From Saccoglossus kowalevskii (lineage: Eukaryota > Hemichordata > Enteropneusta > Harrimaniidae): a stretch of 31,690 nucleotides of DNA. The notes beneath the pieces are model-generated. The model was not told the origin of the DNA and ran no database searches. It worked only from the letters and a program-made list of their open reading frames with translations. Every line of letters starts with the position of its first letter. Position 1 is the stretch's first letter. A program made the translations under genes and the position numbers. Shown here piece after piece: positions 25,091-31,690 of this stretch. The DNA lies in the NCBI RefSeq assembly GCF_000003605.2, contig NW_003126801.1:1-31690 (forward strand), written 5' to 3'.

Positions 25091-26099
25091 ACAAGTGTGG
25101 AGTTTATAACCACAATACGAATACAATTGTGGAGTCTATAACCACAATACGAATACAAGTGTAGAGTTTATAATCATAACACGAATACAAGTGTGGAGTT
25201 TATAACCACAGTACGAATACAAGTGTGGAGTTTATAACCACAATACGAATACAGGTGTGGACTTTATAACCACAATACGAATACAAGTGTGGAGTTTATA
25301 ACCACAATACGAATACAAGTGTGGAGTTTATAACCACAATACGAATACAAGTGTGGAGTTCATAACCACAATACGAATACAAGTGTGGAGTTTATAACCA
25401 CAATACTAATACAAGTGTGGAGTTTATAACAACAATACGAATACAAGTGTCGAGTTCATAACCACAATACGAATACAAGTGTGGAGTTTATAACCACAAT
25501 ACGAATACAAGTGTGGAGTTTATAACCACAATACTAACACAAGTGTGGAGTTTATAACCACAATACGAATACAAGTGTGGAGTTTATAACCACAATACTA
25601 ATACAAGTGTGGAGTTTATAACCACAATACGAATACAACTTTTGAATTTATAACCACAATACGAATACAAGTGTAGAGCTTATAACCACAATACGAATAC
25701 AAGTGTGGAGTTTATAACCACAATACGAATACAAGTGTGGAGTTCATAACCACAATACGAATACAAGTGTAGAGTTTATAACCACAATACGAATACAAGT
25801 GTGGAGTTCATAACCACAATACGAATACAAGTGTAGAGTTTATAACCACAATACGAATACAATTGTGGAGTCAATAACCACATACGAATACAAGTTTTGA
25901 GTTTATAACCACAATACGAATACAAGTGTGGAGTTTATAACAACAATACGAATACAAGTGTGGAGTTCATAACCACAATACGAATACAAGTGTGGAGTTT
26001 ATAACCACAATACGAATACAAGTGTGAAGTTTATAACCACAATACGAATACAACTTTTGAGTTTATAACCACAATACGAATACAAGTGTGGAGTTTATA

Positions 26100-27490
26100 A
26101 CCACAATACGAATACAAGTGTGGAGTTCATAACCACAATACGAATACAAGTGTAGAATTTATAACCACAATACGAATACAAGTGTGGAGTTCATAACCAC
26201 AATACGAATACAAGTGTAGAGTTTATTACCACAATACGAATACAATTGTGGAGTCTATAACCACAATACGAATACAAGTGTGGAGTTTATAACCACAATA
26301 CGAATACAATTGTGGAGTTTATAACCACAATACGAATACAAGTGTGGAGTTTATAGCCACAATACGAATACAGGTGTGGAGTTTATAACCACAATACGAA
26401 TACAAGTGTGGAGTTTATAACCACAATACGAATACAGGTGTGGAGTTTATAACCACAATACGAATACAATTGTGGAGTTCATAACCACAACACGACTATA
26501 AGTGTGGAGTTTATAACAACAATACGAATACAAGTGTGGAGTTTATAACCACAATACGAATACAGGTGTGGAGTTTATAACCACAATACGAATACAAGTG
26601 TGGAGTTTATAACCACAATACTAATACAAGTGTGGAGTTCATAACCACAATACGAATACAAGTGTAGAGTTTATAACCACAATACGAATACAAGTGTGGA
26701 GTTTATAACCACAATACGAATACAAGTGTGGAGTTTATAATCACAATACGAATACAAGTGTGGAGTTTATAACCACAATACGAATACAAGTGTGGAGTTT
26801 ATAATCATAACACGAATACAAGTGTGGAGTTTATAACCACAGTACGAATACAAGTGTGGAGTTTATAATCACAATACGAATACAGGTGTGGACTTTATAA
26901 CGACAATACGAATACAAGTGTGGAGTTTATAACCACAATACTAATACAAGTGTGGAGTTCATAACCACAATACGAATACAAGTGTAGAGTTTATAACCAC
27001 AATACGAATACAAGTGTAGAGTTTATAACCACAATACGAATACAAGTGTAGAGTTTATAACCACAATACGAATACAATTGTGGAGTTTATAACCACAATA
27101 CGAATACAACTTTTGAGTTTATAACCACAATACGAATACAAGTGTAGAGTTTATAACCACAAAACGAATACAAGTGTGGAGTTTATAACCACAATACGAC
27201 TACAAGTGTGGAGTTTATAACCACAATACGAATACAAGTGTGGAGTTTATAACCACAATACGAATACAACTTTTGAGTTTATAACCACAATACGAATACA
27301 AGTGTAGAGTTTATAACCACAATACGAATACAAGTGTGGAGTTTATAACCACAATACGAATACAAGTGTGGAGTTCATAACCACAATTCGAATACAAGTG
27401 TGGAGTTTATAACCACAATACGAATACAAGTGTGGTGTTTATAACCACAATACGAATACAAGTGTGGAGTTTATAACCACAATACGACTA
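26100..27490. repeat. Second copy of the 23640-25090 block
   Basis: The monomer order is the same, including the rare CCACAAAACG and AACGAC units. It carries a two-monomer deletion near 26780 and an AATTCGAATAC unit near 27386 that this copy shares with 21435 and 30945 rather than with the 24-25 kb copy. That patchwork suggests conversion as well as duplication. Confidence 0.85.
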
Positions 27491-28084
27491 CAAGTGTGGA
27501 GTTTATAACCACAATATGAATACAAGTGTAGAGTTTATAACCACAATACGACTACAAGTGTGGAGTTTATAACCACAATACGAATACAAGTGTGGAGTTT
27601 ATAACCACAATACGAATACAAGTGTGGAGTTTATAACCACAATACTAATACAAGTGTGGAGTTTATAACCACAATACGAATACAAGTGTGGAGTTTATAA
27701 CCACAATACTAATACAAGTGTGGAGTTTATAACCACAATACGAATACAACTTTTGAATTTATAACCACAGTACGAATACAAGTGTAGAGCTTATAACCAC
27801 AATACGAATACAAGTGTGGAGTTTATAACCACAATACGAATACAAGTGTGGAGTTCATAACCACAATACGAATACAAGTGTAGAGTTTATAACCACAATA
27901 CGAATACAAGTGTGGAGTTCATAACCACAATACGAATACAAGTGTAGAGTTTATAACCACAATACGAATACAATTGTGGAGTCTATAACCACAATACGAA
28001 TATAAGTGTGGAGTTTATAACCACAATACGAATACAATTGTGGAGTTTATAACCACAATACGAATACAAGTGTGGAGTTTATAA

Positions 28085-28215
28085 CCACATACGAATACAG
28101 TGTGGAGTTTATAACCACAATGCGAATACAAGTGTGGAGTTTATAACCACAAAACGAATACGAGTACGGAGTTTATAACCACAAGACGAATACGAATACA
28201 AATATGGAGTTCATA
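28085..28215. repeat. Cluster of irregular monomers at the B2/A3 junction
   Basis: Within about 130 bp there are CCACATACGAATACAGTGTGG (two short deletions; only parts shown elsewhere in the array), CAATGCGAATAC, CCACAAAACGAATACGAG with GTACGG, and CCACAAGACG followed by a 38-bp unit (extra GAATAC at 28188). Family B markers stop here and family A markers begin. The concentration of indels and private substitutions at the switch fits a rearrangement breakpoint. Confidence 0.78.
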
Positions 28216-30450
28216 ACCACAATACGAATACAAGTGTGGAGTTCATAACCACAATACGAATACAAGTGTGGAGTTTATAACCACAATATGAATACAAGTG
28301 TGGTGTTTATAACCACAATACGAATACAAGTGTGGAGTTTATAACCACAATACGACTACAAGTGTGGAGTTTATAATCACAATACGAATACAAGTGTGGA
28401 GTTTATAACCACAATACGAATACAATTGTGGAGTTTATAACCACAATACAAATACAAGTTTGGAGTTCATAACCACAATACGAATACAAGTGTGGAGTTT
28501 ATAACCACAATACGAATACAAGTGTGGAGTTTATAAGCACAATACGAATACAAGTGTGGTGTTTATAACCACAATACGAATACAAGTGTGGAGTTTATAA
28601 CCACAATACGAATATAAGTGTGTAGTTTATAACCACAATATGAATACAAGTATGAAGTTTATAACCACAATACGAATACAAGTGTGGAGTTTATAACCAC
28701 AATACGAATACAAGTGTGGTGTTTATAATCACAATACGAATACAAGTGTGGAGTTTATAACCACAATACGAATACAAGTGTGGTGTTTATAACCACAATA
28801 CGAATACAAGTGTGGAGTTCATAACCACAATACGAATACAAGTGTGGAGTTTATAACCACAATATGAATACAAGTGTGGAGTTTATAACCACAATACAAA
28901 TACAAGTTTGGAGTTCATAACCACAATACGAATACAAGTGTGCAGTTTATAACCACAATACGAATACAAGTATGGAGTTTATAACCACAATACGAATACA
29001 AATATGGAGTTTATAACCACAATACGAATACAAGTGTAGAGTTTATTACCACAATACGAATACAATTGTGGAGTCTATAACCACAATACGAATACAAGTG
29101 TGGAGTTTATAACCACAATACGAATACAATTGTGGAGTTTATAACCACAATACGAATACAAGTGTGGAGTTTATAACCACAATACGAATACAAGTGTGGA
29201 GTTTATAACCACAATACTAATACAAGTGTGGAGTTTATAACCACAATACGAATACAAGTGTCGAGTTTATAACCACAATACGACTACAAGTATGGAGTTT
29301 ATAACCACAATACTAATACAAATATGGAGTTTATAACCACAATACGAATACAAGTATGGAGTTTATAACTACAATACGAATACAAGTGTGCAGTTTATAA
29401 CCACAATATCATATCAATACAAGTGTGGTGTTTATAACCACAATACGAATACAAGTGTGGAGTTTATAACCACAATACGACTACAAGTGTGGAGTTTATA
29501 ATCACAATACGAATACAAGTGTGGAGTTTATAACCACAATACGAATACAATTGTGGAGTTTATAACCACAATACTCACACAAGTGTGGAGTTTATAACCA
29601 CAATACAAATACAAGTTTGGAGATCATAACCACAATACGAATACAAGTGTGGAGTTTATAACCACAATACGACTACAAGTGTGGAGTTTATAATCACAAT
29701 ACGAATACAAGTGTGGAGTTTATAATCACAATACGAATACAAGTGTGGAGTTTATAACCACAATACGAATACAAGTGTGGAGTTTATAACCACAATACGA
29801 ATACAAGTGTGGAGTTTATAATCACAATACGAATACAAGTGTGGTGTTTATAACCACAATACGAATACAAGTATGGAGTTTATAACCACAATACGAATAC
29901 AAGTATGGAGTTTATAACCACAATACGAATACAAGTGTGGAGTTTATAACCACAATATGAATACAAGTGTGGAGTTTATAACCACAATACAAATACAAGT
30001 GTGGAGTTCATAACCACAATACGAATACAAGTGTGGAGTTTATAACCACAATACGAATACAAGTGTGGAGTTTATAACCACAATACGAATACAAATATGA
30101 AGTTTATAACCAGAATACGAATACAAGTATGGAGTTTATAACCACAATACGAATACAAATATGGAGTTTATAACCACAATACGAATACAAGTATGGAGTT
30201 TATAACCACAATACTAATACAAATATGGAGTTTATAACCACAATACGAATACAAGTATGGAGTTTATAACCACAATACGAATACAAGTGTGGAGTTTATA
30301 ACCACAATACGAATACAAGTGTGGAGTTTATAACCACAATACGAATACAAGTGTGGAGTTTATAATCACAATACGAATACAAGTGTGGAGTTTATAACCA
30401 CAATACGAATACAAGTATGGAGTTCATAACCACAATACGAATACAAGTGT
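28150..30450. repeat. Family A domain, third copy (A3)
   Basis: The domain contains the A haplotype block at about 28285 and again at 29404 (with the +5 CAATATCATATC junction and CTCACAC unit shared with 3841), AAGTTTGG/TTCAT units, and the AAATATGAAG marker at 30092 with its downstream series. One family B-like insert (GAGTTTATTACC at 29039, AATTGTGG/GTCTAT) lies inside. It ends AAGTATGG/TTCAT, AAGTGTAG, exactly as A1 does before 4793. Confidence 0.84.
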
Positions 30451-31690
30451 AGAGTTTATTACCACAATACGAATACAATTGTGGAGTCTATAACCACAAT
30501 ACGAATACAAGTGTGGAGTTTATAACCACAATACGAATACAAGTGTGGAGTTTATAACCACAATACGAATACAACTTTTGAGTTTATAACCACAATACGA
30601 ATACAAGTGTAGAGCTTATAACCACAATACGAATACAAGAGTGGAGTTTATAACCACAATACGAATACAAGTGTGGAGTTCATAACCACAATACGAATAC
30701 AAGTGTGGAGTTTATAACCACAATACGAATACAAGTGTGGAGTTTATAACCACAATACGAATACAAGTGTGGAGTTTATAACCACAATACGAATACAACT
30801 GTTGAGTTTATAATCACAATACGAATACAAGTGTAGAGTTTATAACCACAATACGAATACAAGTGTGGAGTTTATAACCACAATACGACTACAAGTGTGG
30901 AGTTTATAACCACAATACGAATACAAGTGTGGAGTTCATAACCACAATTCGAATACAAGTGTGGAGTTTATAACCACAATACGAATACAAGTGTGGTGTT
31001 TATAACCACAATACGAATACAAGTGTGGAGTTTATAACCACAATACGACTACAAGTGTGGAGTTTATAACCACAATACGAATACAAGTGTGGAGTTTATA
31101 AACACAATACGACTACAAGTGTGGAGTTTATAACCACAATACGAATACAAGTGTAGAGTTTATAACCACAATACGAATACAATTGTGGAGTCAATAACCA
31201 CAATACGAATACAAGTTTTGAGTTTATAACCACAATACGAATACAATTGTGGAGTTTATAACCACAATACGAATACAAGTGTGGAGTTTATAGCCGCAAT
31301 ACGAATACAGGTGTGGAGTTTATAACCACAATACGAATACATGTGTGGAGTTTATAACCACAATACGAATACAATTGTGGAGTTCATAACCACAAAACGA
31401 ATACAAGTGTGGAGTTTATAACCACAATACGAATACAAGTGTGGAGTTTATAACCACAATACGAATACAGGTGTGGAGTTTATAACCACAATACGAATAC
31501 AAGTGTGGAGTTTATAACCACAATACTAATACAAGTGTGGAGTTCATAACCACAATACGAATACAAGTGTAGCGTTTATAACCACAATACGAATACAAGC
31601 GTGGAGTTTATAACCACAATACGAATACAAGTGTGGAGTTTATAATCACAATACGAATACAAGTGTGGAGTTTATAATCACAATGATGAA
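30450..31690. repeat. Family B domain, third copy (B3), to the window end
   Basis: It starts with GAGTTTATTACC at 30452 and AATTGTGG/GTCTAT, then AACTTTTG, GAGCTT, AACTGTTG (a private form near 30796), CGACTAC, GTGGTG, AGGTGTGG and TTTATAGCC units. The last stretch (AGGTGTGG, consensus, CTAAT/TTCAT, TAGCG at 31570, AAGCGTGG, two TAATCAC units) repeats the order found at 11940-12085. Confidence 0.83.
31684..31690. other. Right edge of the window departs from the repeat
   Basis: After CACAAT the repeat would continue ACGAATAC, but the window reads GATGAA and stops. This may be the first few bases of flanking sequence or one more variant monomer. The misfit is too short to decide. Confidence 0.35.

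Larger units (their letters stand above)
20370..28150. repeat. Family B domain, second copy (B2)
   Basis: This holds AACTTTTG, AGGTGTGG and AAGTGTAG units throughout, five of the seven TAATCATAACACG markers, and GAGTTTATTACC markers at 23756 and 26219. Three related blocks can be followed by the rare AACTTTTGAATTT unit at 22180, 25636 and 27747. The spacings are 3456 bp (108 monomers) and 2111 bp (66 monomers minus one base). The missing base is the CCACATACG deletion near 25881. It ends in a cluster of irregular units at 28085-28210. Confidence 0.85.
1..31690. repeat. Satellite/minisatellite array, 32-bp unit, about 990 copies
   Basis: The 32-bp unit has GAATAC at unit positions 1-6, AAGTGTGG at 7-14, AG at 15-16, TTTATAA at 17-23 and CCACAATAC at 24-32. 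It repeats head to tail, always in the same orientation, from the first to the last line of the window. Consensus composition is 13 A, 8 T, 6 G and 5 C. Most monomers differ from consensus by zero to three substitutions. Variation is concentrated at unit positions 1, 8-15, 18-19 and 22-24, and the CACAATAC end is the steadiest part. The unit holds a short internal direct repeat across its junction (AATACGAATAC) and a dyad TGTGG(N9)CCACA. No unique sequence of even one monomer length interrupts it. I do not recognise the family name. The eukaryotic origin is inferred from array size and type. Confidence 0.98.

Noticed and set aside
1-31690. CRISPR array (regular direct repeats of about 32 bp)
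   Set aside because: The repeats abut directly with no spacers, and there is no leader or cas gene. The copy number of about 990 and the graded sequence variation fit a satellite.
1-31690. Conserved hairpin from the dyad TGTGG(N9)CCACA in each unit
   Set aside because: The left arm varies widely (TGTAG, TATGG, TTTGG, TTTTG) without matching changes in CCACA. Base pairing therefore does not appear to be under selection, although the DNA may still fold.
1-31690. Replication-origin iterons or DnaA boxes (TTATAACCACA resembles TTATNCACA)
   Set aside because: The match has two extra bases between TTAT and the CACA core, the number of copies is far beyond any iteron set, and no replication gene is present.
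1-31690. CENP-B box and thus a centromeric satellite
   Set aside because: No TTCG....A..CGGG-type box appears in the unit or its variants. Centromere location cannot be read from the sequence, so I make no such claim.
1-31690. TATA box or promoter (TTTATAA in each unit)
   Set aside because: The element recurs every 32 bp with no initiator, no downstream gene and no change of pattern at any point. It cannot be singled out as a functional promoter.
1-31690. Telomeric or simple-sequence repeat
   Set aside because: The period is 32 bp with a complex unit. No 5-8 bp telomere-type motif runs in tandem beyond the two-copy AATACGAATAC at the unit boundary.

Overview
The whole window is one tandem repeat array. 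The unit is 32 bp, and about 990 head-to-tail copies fill 31,690 bp in a single orientation. Read in register, the unit starts with GAATAC, runs through AAGTGTGG, AG and TTTATAA, and ends with CCACAATAC. It is about 34% G+C, is A-rich on the given strand (13 A against 8 T), and has one CpG at each unit junction (TAC|GAAT). I found no protein gene, RNA gene, transposon or unique-sequence island. An uninterrupted satellite or minisatellite of this length suggests a eukaryotic genome, probably assembled from long reads. The sequence does not allow a narrower taxonomic call.

The array is not uniform. Diagnostic variants divide it into two monomer families, arranged as a mosaic. Family A (about 1-4780, 18900-20370 and 28150-30450) carries AAGTATGG, AAATATGG, AAGTTTGG and frequent TACTAATAC junctions. 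Family B (about 4780-18900, 20370-28150 and 30450-31690) carries the triple variant AACTTTTG, AGGTGTGG, AATTGTGG and AAGTGTAG. Small A-like islands lie inside B near 5.2-5.5, 6.4-6.95, 12.1-12.35 and 17.9-18.25 kb.

Ordered strings of variant monomers recur as multi-monomer (higher-order) blocks. Examples are a 15-copy B marker (GAGTTTATTACC followed by an AATTGTGG/GTCTAT unit), a 7-copy TAATCATAACACG marker, a 7-copy CGACTATAAG marker and a 5-copy A marker (AAATATGAAG with CCAGAATAC). Many spacings between copies are exact multiples of 32 bp (768, 1184, 1408, 3456 and 3520 bp). This is the pattern expected from unequal exchange or replication slippage in register. Most departures from the 32-bp lattice trace to a short list of visible indel monomers (33, 37 and 38 bp).

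Open frames of about 60 codons on the minus strand are by-products of the period. Because 32 is not divisible by 3, a stop in the unit recurs in every frame each 96 bp, and these frames exist only where a variant monomer destroys one TAA. The first three bases and the last six or so do not fit the repeat, so the window may have been cut close to the array ends. The points most worth a second look are the A/B mosaic with duplicated A-to-B junctions, the repeated AACCACAA (RUNX-like) motif, and a patch of highly diverged monomers at 2.81-2.96 kb.
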